A DNA stretch of 64,000 nucleotides. It comes from Nigrospora sphaerica (lineage: Eukaryota; Ascomycota; Sordariomycetes; Amphisphaeriales; Apiosporaceae). A program made the position numbers and the translations under genes. Each line of letters begins with the position of its first letter. The first letter of the stretch is position 1. The notes beneath the pieces were generated by a model. It saw nothing but the letters and a program-made list of their open reading frames with translations, ran no database searches and was not told the origin of the DNA. Below, one piece after another: positions 45,980 to 57,908 of this stretch. The stretch spans positions 1,426,001 to 1,490,000 of the forward strand of contig JAGVVL010000009.1 of NCBI GenBank assembly GCA_018287875.1, read 5' to 3'.

Positions 45980-46005
45980 TACATAAAGTACAAGTACTTT
46001 ATGTA
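45980..46005. repeat. Perfect palindrome, 11-bp arms, 4-bp spacer
   Basis: Arms TACATAAAGTA and TACTTTATGTA are exact reverse complements around CAAG. It is AT-rich in a GC-rich neighbourhood, 670 bp upstream of PEX2 and 1.1 kb upstream of the SDR gene. A dimeric transcription-factor site is possible but unproven. Confidence 0.85.
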
Positions 46006-46889
46006 TCATGTCAGGTTTGGTGTTTGCAGGCTCCGACCGTTTATTGCCAACGTGTGTCAGGCGGTGCTTTCCATTCTGGGGCCGAGCCAGTGGCCGATGG
46101 GTACATGGATGCCTCCGCGAGCAGCCTATCAAGAGGGGAGGGAGAGGCGGCATGGAGAACCCACCGGAATTGAACTGGTCTGGGAATCCAGTCCGCGGAC
46201 GCCGGCGCCTCCCTCGCCGGCGGACGGCAGTGTTAGCGATAGCGGTCCGTAAATACGGGACGCGGGCCCCGGGAGGTGTCGCCTCCAGTGTGGGAGCGCC
46301 GTCGGGTCATCCCTTCCCCTATTCCCGGGGTTGGAGATCCCGTCGTCTCCCCTTTCCACGGTGACCCGCGGGGCCCCGCCGCCCGTCTCTTCGAGTTGTC
46401 GATAGATTAACTGGTCCAGCGCCCGTCGCAGGTGGTAGCGACACTAGCGCCGATCGGAGTTAATTGTTGGCGTTATCTATCGGCCGCCCAGTCGTTATCG
46501 TCCATGCTTGCATACCTCCTATGGGCGAACCAATGACCACCGCCCCTCTCCCCCGACGAATTCGGGGGTACGGTAGCACGAAGCGCCTCTCCTGTGCGTA
46601 GCTCGTAACTTGGCGGGGGAGGAGGAAGAGTACCGGCGCCCGTCAGCCGCCACCAGCGGTACCATGTCGACGGCGAAGGGTGGTCTAGTATACATCGCCG
46701 AAACCTATCACCGCCAGGCCCAAACCGCCAGCCAGCGACCTGGCAAGCAGCCCTGACGAACCTCGCAGGTTTGTGCGTCATGGCGAAAGTCGCGACTGGG
46801 AGGTAAACGCCTATCTGCGATAGTTGGCCGGGGCCGGGCAGGGAAACAAGCAGCGCGAGAGACCGTTCTTATGATGGTGCCGAGACAAG

Positions 46890-46897
46890 TATATAAG
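46890..46897 (+). promoter_or_regulatory. TATA box of the SDR gene
   Basis: TATATAAG, 181 bp before the chosen ATG at 47071. It implies transcription from about 46,920. That argues against the in-frame ATG at 46921, which would leave almost no leader. Confidence 0.6.
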
Positions 46898-47070
46898 GAA
46901 GAGCGGCGTGGAGAGAAAGGATGGTGATGCATATCACACACAGCTTCGGTCTGCCTTCAGCCACTTACTTACACACGACGGCTTGTTCCTCATTACCCCT
47001 TACCTCGTCACCAAACAGCTTCAAGAAACATTTCCCCTCCCCGAACCACCCCCGCCCATCCACCACTGCC

Positions 47071-47976
47071 ATGACCGAGGGCCCCAAACTCTGGTTCATC
47101 TCGGGTGCGAGCTCGGGTTTCGGGCTGTACATGGCCGAGGAGGCGCTGGCGCGTGGGGACCTGGTGATCGCGAGCTCGCGGCGGACGGTGGGGCTGACGG
47201 ACCTGGCGGCGCGCGGGGCGCTGCTAGTGGACCTGGACGTGACGGCGCCCGACGCCGAGATCCGGGCGGCGCTGGCGCGGGGCGAGGCGCACTTCGGCGG
47301 GCGGCCCATCACCTACTTTGTGAGCGCCGCCGGCTACCTGCTGGGGGGCCCCGTCGAGGCCGCGACCGAGGCCGAGGCCGAGCAGGCGCTGCGCGTCAAC
47401 GTGCTGGGCACCATGGCGCTGGCGCGGGCGGCGGCCGCGCGCCTGCGGGCCCGCCACAGCGAGGCCCCGGGTGCCGACGACGGCTGCTTCGTCGCCTTCG
47501 GCAGCCTCGGCAGCTGGCGCGGCGGCGCCGGCTACGCCTACTACAGCGCCGCCAAGTGGGCCGTGTCGGGCTTCATGGAGAGCCTGGCCGAGGAGCTGCC
47601 CGCCTTCGGCGCCCGCGCCCTCCTCGTCGAGCCCGGCTACTTCCGCACCGGCTTCTTGCGCGGCGGCGGCGGCAACCGCCTGCACATGGCCAACCCCCTG
47701 ACCGACGAGTACCGCGGCACCCCCGTCGAGGCCGCCGCCCGCATGCTCGACGCCGTCGGCGGCCACCAGCCCGGCGACCCCGCCAAGGGCGCGCGCGTCA
47801 TCGTCGACGTCGTCACGCGCACCGGCTGCGCTGCCGGCCGCGAGACCCCTCTGCGCCTGCTGCTGGGCCGCGACGTCGTCCAGGCCGTCGAGGACAAGCT
47901 GGCCAGCACCCAGGCCCTCATCGACGAGTGGCGCGACGTCATCGTCTCGACCGACCACGACGACGTGAAAGCCTAG
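47071..47976 (+). CDS. Short-chain dehydrogenase/reductase
   Basis: Classical SDR oxidoreductase; substrate unknown. One exon, 301 residues. The cofactor motif GASSGFG (Gly12, Gly16, Gly18) begins a Rossmann fold at residue 7, the usual distance from the N terminus. The cofactor-stabilising N of VNVLGTM is present. The catalytic Tyr158 and Lys162 are in YSAAK, and FGSLGS about 13 residues before the Tyr supplies the Ser. The ATG at 47071 was preferred to one at 46921 because the extra 50 residues are non-conserved Ser/Pro-rich sequence lying in the presumed leader. The central segment VEPGYFRTGF is typical of the fungal subgroup that acts on small hydroxy or keto compounds. A Gly-rich insertion (LRGGGGNRL) follows it. 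Third-position GC is extremely high. Confidence 0.9.
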   Translation: MTEGPKLWFISGASSGFGLYMAEEALARGDLVIASSRRTVGLTDLAARGALLVDLDVTAPDAEIRAALARGEAHFGGRPITYFVSAAGYLLGGPVEAATEAEAEQALRVNVLGTMALARAAAARLRARHSEAPGADDGCFVAFGSLGSWRGGAGYAYYSAAKWAVSGFMESLAEELPAFGARALLVEPGYFRTGFLRGGGGNRLHMANPLTDEYRGTPVEAAARMLDAVGGHQPGDPAKGARVIVDVVTRTGCAAGRETPLRLLLGRDVVQAVEDKLASTQALIDEWRDVIVSTDHDDVKA

Positions 47977-48596
47977 GGGTTCGCCGGGCCCGACGCTCGG
48001 CTTCTGTGGTGTCTGGGAAGGGAGGAGAGACACGGGAGAGGTAATTGAGGGGTTCACCGTCTTGACGGATCGCAATGACGACTCTTGGTGGCGTCACGTG
48101 GTTGTGGGTAGTGGTGAGAGGCGCGTCTCGTTCAGCATGTTTAGAAGTCAATTATAGTTACGTACCACTGTTCTGGCGTCTAAGTACTCCAGCGTCTTGG
48201 TGGGCCGGATAATAACAAGAATCTAGCAACTCGTCAACGCTGCGCTCGGCCGGGCTTCTTCCACGCCTGCCCCGTCCATGCCCCCAGCGGGTATCTTCTC
48301 TCGCAACACCGTCTTTTTACCCAATAACTCAGCTCGGCTGTTTGAGCAAGGGGCGCCGCCGCCAGTGCCGCGTCTTTCCGGCCGGCGGTGCGTCATCATC
48401 TAGAGGGGCGGGCCTCCGGGTCATGTGTTGAGACACGGCCGCGCCTGTCCGTTCCCGTCCGATTCGCCAACGTCATCGCGTCAATGCGCGCTGCGTTTCT
48501 TTTTTTTTTTTTTTTCCGTATTTGAACCCCCAAAGCCTCGCACCCCGCCTAATCAAAGCCGCGTGGCGTGTGGGGTAGAGCATCTCGTCCTTTTGT
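47977..48596. other. Intergenic between convergent SDR and phosphotransferase genes
   Basis: 620 bp of 3' flank for both genes; contains a T run of about 15 near 48500. No gene is seen. Confidence 0.65.
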
Positions 48597-50096
48597 CTAT
48601 AGCTCCTTCTTTCCGTTGGCGTCCGCCTGCTGCTTGCGCTGGTTCTCCAGCTGCTTCTCGTGCGGGATGGTTAGGGCGTTGATGCCGAGAAAGTTGCAGA
48701 TGGCGTTGACAACGAGGAACGCCCACCGGAAGTAGACGACCAGCGCGAAGACGAAGTAGGCCCACAGGTAGTAGTGCTCGTACTGGGCCGAGATGGCCGG
48801 GAGGCCAAACCTGGGCAGGTTCCCAAGGACGGCGCCGCCCACAAGGGGCACGAGCATCACGGTCCAGTAGGGAAAGGGCTGGCGCGTCAGGTGCGCTAGG
48901 ATCATCTTGGTCGTCATGCGGCCGAAGACGAAAGACATGGTCAGGCAGAAGAGCACCAGGTGGTTCTCCTCCCGCAGCGTCGAGTAGGGCGAGTACAGCC
49001 AGGCGCCAATGGACAGCGTGTACACGGCCATGGGCGTCCACTCAAGGAAGACGGGAGCGACGGGCAGGTTCCTCGCCCGGCGCGCCTTGACCACATTGAT
49101 AACGCAGAAGGGGACGTGGCTGAGGAGCAGGGAGCTTACAATCAGCAGGATCCAGATGTCGCGGATCGAGTGCTCGCCGACCAGGTGGTCGTAGCCAAAC
49201 AGGTACTTGGATCCGACCAGGTTGACAATGGGCTCCGTCCAGATGCCCGGCCCGTAGATGCCCGACAGGGCCATCACGGCGCAGGCAATCAGCAGACCCT
49301 CGGTAGGTCCGTTGATGTAGCCCAGGTAGAGCGTGTGCGTGTGGTACGTCTCCCAGGTCGAGAAGAACATGGGGAGGCAGGGGCACAGGGCCGTGAAGAC
49401 GCCCGACTTGGAGGTGCCCAGGGCCATGGCGGCCGTTTCCAAGAGACTCGCCAGCGTGCAGTTTAGGGAGTCGATGCCGTGGTCGAAGAGCTCGCCCAAG
49501 CCGCTCGAGGTGCCCGTCCGCCGCGCCTGCTTGCCGTCGATGTTGTCCATGGTCTGGTACATGAACAGGCCGAAAGCGAAACTCAGGTAAAGCCACGGCG
49601 GTCCCTAAAGCGTCGCATGCGTATGCTCGTCAGTTCGGAGTCCCCGGGGGTGGACGGCCGTCCGGAAGGGAGGAGGGGTTTCGGTTCCTGCGTACCGGTC
49701 CTATCAAGTCCGGCATGAAGATGACGAGCAGACCAATGTTGGCGAGGATGAAAAAGAACCCAATTAGGGTCACCATGTTGGGCGCGAGCCATAACGGCAG
49801 CAGCTCCACGACGGCATTCCACTATTGCAACAGCACTCAGTATTCGCCGTTCGCAGCGCGTCGCAACACGTTGAGAGGGGGGGAGGTGCCTACGTAGGGC
49901 CGAAGGATGTAGTGCGAGACGGGCGAGAGGTCCACAGCCGAGTATTTGTACGATTTGAGGTGGATGAGGGCGTCGTCGGAGATGCATTCGGCCACGGCGT
50001 CCTCTAGAAGCAGAGCGCGCGAGCGCTTGGGTCAGCACGGGTCAAGAAGGACGGTGGTCGGCGGGGATGCAACACACTGCTGTTGTTGGGAGCCAT
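48597..50096 (-). CDS. CPT1: CDP-choline/ethanolamine:diacylglycerol phosphotransferase
   Basis: Last step of the Kennedy pathway: CDP-choline (or CDP-ethanolamine) plus diacylglycerol gives phosphatidylcholine (or phosphatidylethanolamine) in the ER or Golgi membrane. Five exons are proposed: 50096-50078 (19 nt), 50003-49894, 49821-49696 and 49604-48597, that is four coding exons with introns of 74, 72 and 91 nt, giving 420 residues. The CDP-alcohol phosphotransferase signature DG-x2-AR-x8-G-x3-D-x3-D is complete in DGKQARRTGTSSGLGELFDH followed by GID. Upstream, HLKSYKYSAVDLSPVSHYIL and LWLAPNMVTLIGFFF match the family N terminus, and the rest is polytopic. The tiny first exon (MAPNNS plus one base, donor GTGTGT) is the weakest part; the conserved protein begins in the second exon. 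Choline versus ethanolamine preference cannot be told from sequence alone. Confidence 0.9.
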
Positions 50097-52229
50097 GTTG
50101 AACAGAGGTTCACGCTTTCGCGTTGCGCGGCGCAGGCGGTCTCGTCTGTCGCGGGTGCTGGTTGGCGAGCGCTGTTGTCCGGGATGCCACAAGGAGCAGG
50201 ACGGTCGCTGTGCAAAAGGGGGTTGCGACGGGCGACCCTCGAAATACGGGCGACGGGCGACGGGACGGGCTTGGGCAAGCAAGTCGGCGCGGCAGGAGCC
50301 AAAGAAGATGCTCCGGAAGCGGGGCGCGTCGGGATGGGCCAATAAGTTGACGATGCGGTCTAACAAATCTGCATTGTGTGTGTTCGGAGAGAACCAACGC
50401 GGGGGGGGCTCCAGGAACCAGGGACGAAGGAGAAAATAAGATTATGTAAGTACTTGCTTACTCGTAAAAGACGAATCGGGTATCCATGTTCGACTCATTA
50501 GGGAGTAGGTAGGAAAAAAATAGATACTGCAGAGAACTAGCCAAGTCATGGAGTCGTTAATCTTCCTCTCCTGACCATCCACATGCACGCGCATCGGGGG
50601 ATGAACTACTAAGTGGGGACAGATTTTTCAGAGGTCAAAAAGTACGGATTAGACGGAAAACGTAGGGACTGCTATTTCCAGCTCATTTCTCCTCCCCGGG
50701 CGCGGGTGACACACACGCGTGCATATATACACAGACAAACACACCGCATGCAGGTGACCGCACAGGAGGCGGCCAGCGGCGGCGGCGGCGGGCCAAAATC
50801 TGCCTTGACTTCACTTCCCGCCGTGCAGCAGATGAGAATTGACCAGCCGGGGCCCCAGCGTGCGAAATGCCCAGTGGACCCCAGGTGCTCTCCTCCAAAG
50901 ATCTGGCTCTTTCTCTACGAGCTTTGCGCAACTGCGCGCTGTGGCGGTACACCAGCCTCTAGCTCGGCCGGTTTGTGGGGGGGGGGAGGGGGTTCTAGAA
51001 ATGCCACCTGGGTCCCAAACGCGCCTTCAATTCCTCCACGGCGACGGAAAGGCGCGTTCGCTCCGCGCCATGGCCGGGGGAGGAGCGCAGGGGTTACGGA
51101 TGGACGCGGCCCAGCCCAGGGGGGGCGGAATCAAGCATGTGAAAACCCCATCGCTGGGGGACAAAGTTGCTCGCCACCAATGGGAGCAGCGGCACCGCAC
51201 AAAACTGTGACTTCATCCCATCGGCTCTCGCGGGGTGCCGGGGGGCGGTTTCGTCCATGAAGAGAACAACCCCGGCTGGCATGCCCGTCGGTTGCTTACC
51301 GTGCCGCGTTGCGCCGGTGTTTTGGTCGTACGGAGGAAGACACACGATAACATCGGGTCATGGCAAACGACGGTTTGAGTTGACGCCCTCTGAACAGCGC
51401 GTGTGTCATCATAGGGATGTCCTAGGCTCTGGGTCGTCGGACGAACTACCCCAATCCTTTGGGGGTATCAGACGGGCCAATGACAGGTCCAGCCGCGGCT
51501 GATATTCAAGGATCGCACAATTTTGGTTCGCCAATGGACACACCAAGCCCGTCAGCCTCATAGCTCTGTAGTTTCAACCACAGCTCAAGCATCCGTCACT
51601 CCGTGTAAGCACCAAGTCCATCGTCGTACTGACCGTCGTACCACTTTCAGTCGCAAAACATGGAGATGGGCTCATGACGCCAATTATAGGAGCAGGAAGC
51701 AGCGAGTATGAGGATGTGCTGAGTTCGCACGAGTGGTTGGTATTAAGTCGGCTCAAACTGGGATCATCTTCCGTCGGCCTGTATCCTCTCCCGGGCTTCG
51801 CCGCCTTCTTCATCGGCCTCGAAGCCAGCTGTCTCGTCCGGTACCTTATGTACAAAAGCCGATATGGGGCCTTCCCCCTCCTCCGGGCCACAGGTTTCAC
51901 GCCGTGCCCGTGGAAGGTATCTGTAGAGCCCGTACCCAGCAAGCAAGACGGGGACCGGCACGTGACATTCCCATTACACCACGACGTGGTCTTCGTCTTC
52001 CCTTCGCCGTCCTTGAAGATCAACGATGCTTTCGTCTTTCGGTTTTGAACTCCTTGTCATAAACAACCCCCCTATTTCCCGGTTGGAGCCGGGACCATCC
52101 AGGAGATGGAATGCAGCAGGGGCCGCCAACGTCAAAGGGACGCCGCGGTCCCCATGGTTTCGCTTGAAAAAACAAAATTGGAAATGCTCAATGGCTTCTC
52201 CACCCTCGACAGTCCGACCAAGCCTCCGT
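50097..52229. other. Intergenic, upstream of phosphotransferase and downstream of the DUF7707 gene
   Basis: About 2.1 kb. No recognisable gene; a 124-codon plus-strand frame near 51,700-52,050 with a hydrophobic patch has no domain and runs antisense into the 3' flank of the DUF7707 gene. Confidence 0.55.
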
Positions 52230-52950
52230 TTATAGGAGGGCACCAAAGCCGAAAGCGAGGCCGGCCGCCACGGTGAAGAGGCCAACGAAGCTGGCCGAGG
52301 CCTGCAGGTTGGCGGCGGCCGAGGTGTCGTGGTTGCCGCCCTTAGAAGAATCCTTATCGTCACCGCCGCCGAGGCCGTTATACGCGACGTCGGGCGAGTC
52401 GGTGGCGGTGGCCGAGGTGCCCGGGGCGGCGCTGGTCGAGGTGCTATTGACGCGGGTGGGCTTGAGGGCACCGCACGGGTGTTCCTCACGGCACGCGGAC
52501 GAACAGCCGTTGTCCTGGCCGCACTTGGTGACACACTGGGTGCCCCACTCGGTACAGGTGAAGAAGGGCAGGGTCAAGCTGTACTCGGAGATGTTGGGCT
52601 GCTTGCCGTCGCTGCAGACGCACCCGTAGGTAAGGACTTTCTGGGACGGGGGTTAGATCTCGTGCGCGGGACGCGTAGGAGGGGGCGCCGAGTACGTACA
52701 GGGTCGCAGGTGTTCACGATGGGCTGGCCATCGGTCGACTGCTGGCAGATCAAGGGGCAGCTGCTCAACTCGGACTGGCACCACGATGCTACGGCGTGTT
52801 AGTCAGGGCCCGCAGGAAGAAACCGAGAACTCGGCTATGCTTACTCCTGAGGGACAACGAGACACTGTTCGGGTCAATAACGTAGTCGGCCTGGGCCGCA
52901 GAGGCCAGCAGAGTTGCCACGGTGAAAACGGTGCTCTTGAACGAAGGCAT
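52230..52950 (-). CDS. GPI-type cysteine-rich surface protein (DUF7707)
   Basis: Secreted fungal cell-surface protein of unknown role. Three exons, 52950-52845, 52788-52700 and 52640-52230, with introns of 56 and 59 nt (GTAAGC..CGTAG; GTACGT..CCCAG), encode 201 residues. Residues 1-21 form a signal peptide (MPSFKSTVFTVATLLASAAQA). The mature part starts DYVIDPNSVSLSLR and carries the family pattern WCQSELSSCPLICQQ, NTCDP, LTYGCVCSDGKQPN, PFFTCTEWGTQCVTKC and CREEHPCG, with regularly spaced cysteines forming several disulfides. A Ser/Thr/Ala/Gly-rich spacer suited to O-glycosylation follows, then a hydrophobic end (SFVGLFTVAAGLAFGFGALL) typical of GPI anchoring. Proteins of this type are found on conidia and hyphal walls (family knowledge). 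Splice choices are supported by continuity of the Cys pattern. Confidence 0.9.
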
Positions 52951-54320
52951 GGTTGTTCGTGTGTGTGTTGGTGCCGGGAAACCGGGTATTAGAGTTATAG
53001 CGGCAGCGAGGGATCGGTTACACGAAACGGGGCCGCGAGGGGATTACGGATGATAAAGTATATGCAATAAACTTGTGGCCGAGACGACAGGAGCAGAAGA
53101 AAAGAAGAGTCCGGTAATGTCAGTGGGGGCCACGAAACGACTGAGGTCTGACTGGGACTGAAATACGGGAGTGAGGGGGGGAGAACAAGTCGGTGACAGA
53201 GAGATCCGGGGCCTCGATCAATAAAAGGACCTCCCGCTCCTGCAACGACAAGCCATCGCGCGTGGCTGGACGAGCGATGGCAACGGTAGAGCTGAGCGGA
53301 CAAAGAGCCACAAGAGAAATAGGAGCTTATCCTGATCAGTCCCCCGTCTCGCCTTCCACCGGCACATTCTCCATGGCCCATGTCCCATGTCGCTAGCCCA
53401 TGCAGGCCCCCCATGTCCATGTAAGTACGATGTACCTCTCCAGGCCCATCCATGTCCCTGCGTCCCCTGTCGACTGATCCCGGCGTCTTAGTGCCGAATG
53501 CTGATATCTGGGCGGCGGGGATTGCACTGAACCAGCCTGCCCTAGAAGACACCGGATCCTTGCGCTTGTGCTTGTCCAGTGGGGAATGGGTGTGTGTCAC
53601 GATAGCGCCGCCCGTTTGTCCGCCCGCGGCCGATGGGCTGATGATGATGGCCAAAAGGAACCTCGGGCTCGTTAACGGCTACGGCTGCATTTCCCAGGCG
53701 AGCCAGGCCGGACCACTGCACTGGAAGGGCCCGAGTGAAGTCAAGCAGCAACCTTGATGAAGGCGCTGCAGCGGGCTAAAAACACAACTAGCGACCGCAC
53801 TTAACTAAGTATTTTAGCCTATAACCTAGGCCCTGGACCCAGCCGGGACGCCGAGGCATTGGGCCGACGGTCGTTGACCTTTCTTTCCGCCCTGCTCCTC
53901 TTCTCGTGATTGTCTGGCTATCCGCCCGGACCCGGGCGCAGATCTCGAGCCATTACGAGAGGTTGCCCTCCCCTTCGTCGCCACGTTCTATTTTGGGGGC
54001 AGCTCATGAAGGAAATGGTTGGTCGGCTGAGATGGCGTGCCGGCTTGGGCGGGACGACAACGAGGATGGGCAGGGAAGGCGAGAGACACCAACGCCCGTC
54101 CGGTGGTCGAACTCGTAAAACGGCTGGGTTCGGAACTAGGCGATGGCACGCCGTACAACTCCGTTCCCCATGAAGCATGTACAAGAGGTAGGTAGGTAGG
54201 TTCACACAGCAGCGATGCAGCTAAACTCCTAGCACCTCCAGCAAGTGGACGACACCGACCCTTTCCATCATCAACCATTGATCTTTACCCCCCCACACAC
54301 AACATAACCTACATCCACCA

Positions 54321-54341
54321 AGCAGCAGCAGCAGCAGCAGC
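54321..54341. repeat. CAG trinucleotide run
   Basis: Seven AGC units in an A/C-rich leader-like sequence about 30 bp before an ATG at 54369. Confidence 0.85.
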
Positions 54342-55883
54342 AAGCAGGAGCGACAGAGCAGCAGCAAGATGGGGGGCCAGGGTCCTAATCCCTGTGGTTC
54401 TGACCATTGGCCTGCAGCTGCAGCCCATATTGGGCCCGGGCTGGACCGGCGGGGAGGTACCTCTGGGTAAGCCTCTCACCCCCTCTTACGGGCAGAGGCC
54501 GACAGAAGGGCCTGGTCCCTGTCCCATCTATCGGCTTCTATTCGACAAAAACGATGGGCGGAGAGGCGAAGGGATGCCCGCCCGTCCGTACGTAACCCAC
54601 GCACACATGCACGCCCCCCGCCCGCCCGCCCGCCCGCGCAGCACGAAGAGCCTCCAAGACTCGCTCCAGTGGCCCGACCAAGCTCCGTCACGGTTCAAGT
54701 GTACCCATGGAAGGCAGGTCTGTACTTGGCCACCTTCTTCTCTTGGGGTCGCCGTGGGGGATGATGGGCTGCACCTGGGGCTCACATCACGTAGCAGCCC
54801 TTCCTCACCCACCGAGTTGCTTTTTTATCTCTTTCTATTTCTTACCGGCCCAGACGGCGGTCTGTAACCACGAGGGCCAAATGCTGATCTCGACAAACAA
54901 AAAATGGTGGCGTCTGTTTCAGAGACAAACTCAGGGCTCGAGGTATGCCGTCCGACTCGACGAGAAGTCCGTCGCACGGCGTCACACTCGGTCCATGGTA
55001 CAAGCTTTAGTCTTCCGAGGTTCAATTCGCCCCGAGTTCCCTTCACGATCCACCCTGATGCCAACTCGGAATGGACGGGCTCGCACGCATGATCCGTACA
55101 CTAGTCGTAGGTATCCCCCCCCTCTTCCCCTTCCCCAAACGACTCCTCCTTCTCCTCCTACTGTGCACTCCTCGTCCTCCAGTGTACAGCCATACATATG
55201 TGGTACGATAGAACAGGGTTGTCAGCAACCTGCGGGGAGGGGGCTGGCCCTACAGACAGATGCTCCATGCATGGGCACGTCCCTCATTCTGTGATGCTAC
55301 ATATTCTTCGCGATGAAGCGGCGGCGGAGTGGCGGAGAGGGCGCTCACGCGGGTGGGGAGAGCGCCAGCACAAGAGGCACCTACCACGGTCCATAGCACC
55401 AGCCCCAAGCCCCCCCCCCCCCCGGCGATCGTGGTATGCCATTGGGCAGTATCCCTGTCTCGGCGCCGATTCGGGGAACCAAAATACGAAAGACCTTTGC
55501 TGGCGCCCGAAGGGACGAAGAACAGAACCAGATCTTGCTCCCCGGCTGGCCCCATCGACTTGCCTCTTCTTTTTCTTCCATCGCCTGCGCCTCTTTCTCA
55601 AGGCCCGGGCCTGGCTGTTTGTTACCCAATCCCGCCTCGCTTCTCTCGATGTCTCTCTCTTTCGCGCCCGCCGCTGTGGGACCGGGAGGTCCGTGGCAGG
55701 CTGATGGGGAGACGGGTGGGTGAGTGAACGAGGGATGGAAGCAAGCGGCCGGGGGCCTCGTATTGAAAAGGCGCTCTAAGGCACGGCTTGCGTCAAAGGG
55801 CGCTGCACGATTCTCCATCCGGGATGCCGGGCGCAGGCGATGGGGGTGAGACCTGTCTGGCGGCTGGGCATTTCTCTTCCGTC

Positions 55884-56012
55884 CGTGTGTGTGTGCGCAC
55901 GCGCGTGGGTGCGTGTACTTGCTGCGTATGTTGGTGTGTACGTATAAGGTGGGTGGATGAGCGTGTGCGTGTGTGTGCGTGTGTGTGCATATGTGTGTAT
56001 GCGAGTGTGCAT
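55884..56012. repeat. GT/GC-rich alternating tract
   Basis: About 130 bp of imperfect GTGTGT, GCGCACGC and TGTGTATG units, the longest alternating purine-pyrimidine tract in the window. Open frames over it encode only Cys/Val or His/Thr runs. Confidence 0.85.
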
Positions 56013-57908
56013 AGCCAGCAGCGGTGGCGGTCACCGCGGATGGATCTAGAAAGCAGCATCAAGGGCATCCATCCGTCCGTTGGAAAAACATCGATGGCTG
56101 CGACGTAATGCATGGCGTACCCTTACTCCGGACCTTTATGCGCAACGCACGTTGCTGCCAGGCCTGTAACTCTCTCAACTACCTCCCGCTCTTTCTTATC
56201 CATACACGTACAGGGGGGGAAAAGCACGCGGAGAGAAAGGGACGCAGGAAGTAACGCAACTCCCTGTCCCTCTCCCTCTCCCCCCGGAATAACAAAACAG
56301 TGCTCACCTCCGGCCCAGGTACCGACACCGCATCCGCATTGCATCGCATTGGCAACATGTTCCCTGGTTGCCGCCCCCCTCGGATGGACTGAACCTCAAC
56401 TGACGAGGGTCGGGACGGTCTTTGGGTAGGTGCTTCAGGGGACACGACCCTTTCTGGACTTGCGAAGCTACCTCCCATACCCACCGTAACTTGAACATGT
56501 AGCTGGGGTGGGGCCAAGAACGGAAAAGCTCGCGCAGCATGCCGGAGCAGAAAACCCAGCAGTGAAAGCACCCAAACCCACACACAGCACGACGGCAAAA
56601 AGCTGGGCAGCAGTAGCTCTCTCCCCCTCTCTGCCAGAGAAGCATGGCTCTCTGACACCATAACAAAGCGAATTCGCCTGGCTACCCAAGCTGTATTAAC
56701 TTGGCGTCCGCAGGGGAGGGAGGGAGCACGAAAGGGGGAGGGGGAGGAACTCAATGGGCGAAGCCACCGTGTGGCCTGCCACTGACTTTCTACCTACGTC
56801 TTCTCTCTCCCTCCCTCTCTCCTTCCCCCGGTCCCCCGTTGATACCCTCCCAACCCCCGTTGCGTCGGCTGCGGCCGACGCGACTCGGTTGTGCCGGGCG
56901 GCCCACTGATTGCTGGGGGGGAGGGTAACGAAAGATGTCCGCACGCCATTCGATGCGACTGCACTTCCTGCCTGTTCGCGAGATCGACATACATGCATCT
57001 CGCCATTTTCTGCCGACCTACGCCCACAAACGATACCGCGCCGAACCCCCCTTCCAAAGAAACCCCCTGCCGCATTGGTACCCACGTACAATTGGCAGCA
57101 GGCTAAGCCAACGCATATTCCGGCCCGGTCCTATCGTGTCCTAGGTCTCTTAGTAGTCGTAGGTAAGAGATATAGGAGGGTAGCGTATGACGCTACAGCA
57201 ATCAATACCTGCCCGCTTAGCATCCTTAGCTAAGTACATAGCCGGGGCTCGCTTATCCCTTCCGGAGCTATGGGACACCACGTACCTACAGCTAACATGG
57301 CGGCGGGCACGCTCACGCCCCAAAGGGCCCTAAATTCCGTCCCGTGCCCTTTCCCCAGGCGACCGGGACGGTGCAGGGTCCCCAGTGGACCGGGGGCGCT
57401 GACGGCCAATCTCCTTAATCGCGAGCCAAGGCCCATAGCATCGTCCTACTAGTGGTATTTCGCCCAGGCAGCCTCATTTCGCGTCCTGATACATACCCGC
57501 GCTGCGACGCCCTGCTGATGAGCCTGGTCAAACTAATATCACCACTCACCTACGACTAAGGCGTAGCGTTTTGCCTGTCAACCTTTCCCATCGGGTCTAA
57601 AAGCAGGGAAGGACTACGTCCCGAGGCAAGGCACTCTCGGGAAACAGCACCCACGGAAGTGAACCCTTTTACCAAGGCGCGCCAAGCTATACCCAGCCGA
57701 GCATGGATTTTCTCTCGCTGCGACTATGGATACCGATAAGTGACAAGGATCCTACATACGTACACTAGTCCGTCCTCTATTGTAGCGAGTTTATCCAGCA
57801 CTATACACCCACACACATCGGTGAGCATGATGCCAGGGCCAGGTGGACATGGCATTTCCATTTCCACCATGCGTTCCCTCCCCCTCATCTCCACGCTTCC
57901 TCCGGGGC

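Larger units (their letters stand above)
45308..47070. other. Divergent intergenic region PEX2 / SDR
   Basis: About 1.8 kb containing both promoters. It includes a perfect 11-bp-arm palindrome (45980-46005) and a TATA box for the SDR gene (46890-46897). No additional gene is seen; a tRNA-like T-arm near 46160-46190 was considered and rejected. Confidence 0.6.
52951..57908. other. Gene-free stretch
   Basis: About 5 kb. The right-hand flank of the DUF7707 gene (52,951-53,650) is its promoter. A CAG run (54321-54341) precedes a 33-codon frame at 54369-54470 that ends at a donor-like GTAAGC; no further exons could be linked. A C14 run (55410-55423) and a long GT-rich tract (55884-56012) are present. 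No recognisable gene. Confidence 0.5.

Noticed and set aside
46155..46260. tRNA-like 3' end on the minus strand (T-loop TTCAATT, acceptor-like GGGTTCTCC)
   Set aside because: The T-stem has a mismatch, no matching 5' acceptor strand occurs within 150 nt and no plausible D-arm or anticodon arm can be drawn. At most a decayed tRNA fragment.
46921..47070. A 50-residue N-terminal extension of the SDR
   Set aside because: It would begin about 24 bp after the TATA box, is not Rossmann sequence, and the ATG at 47071 places the glycine motif normally.
47224..48075. A 283-codon antisense frame over the SDR gene
   Set aside because: Ala/Gly/Val-rich mirror of a very GC-rich gene that has clear catalytic motifs on the plus strand.
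55381..56113. His/Thr- and Cys/Val-rich frames on both strands
   Set aside because: Produced by the GT/CA simple-sequence tract.
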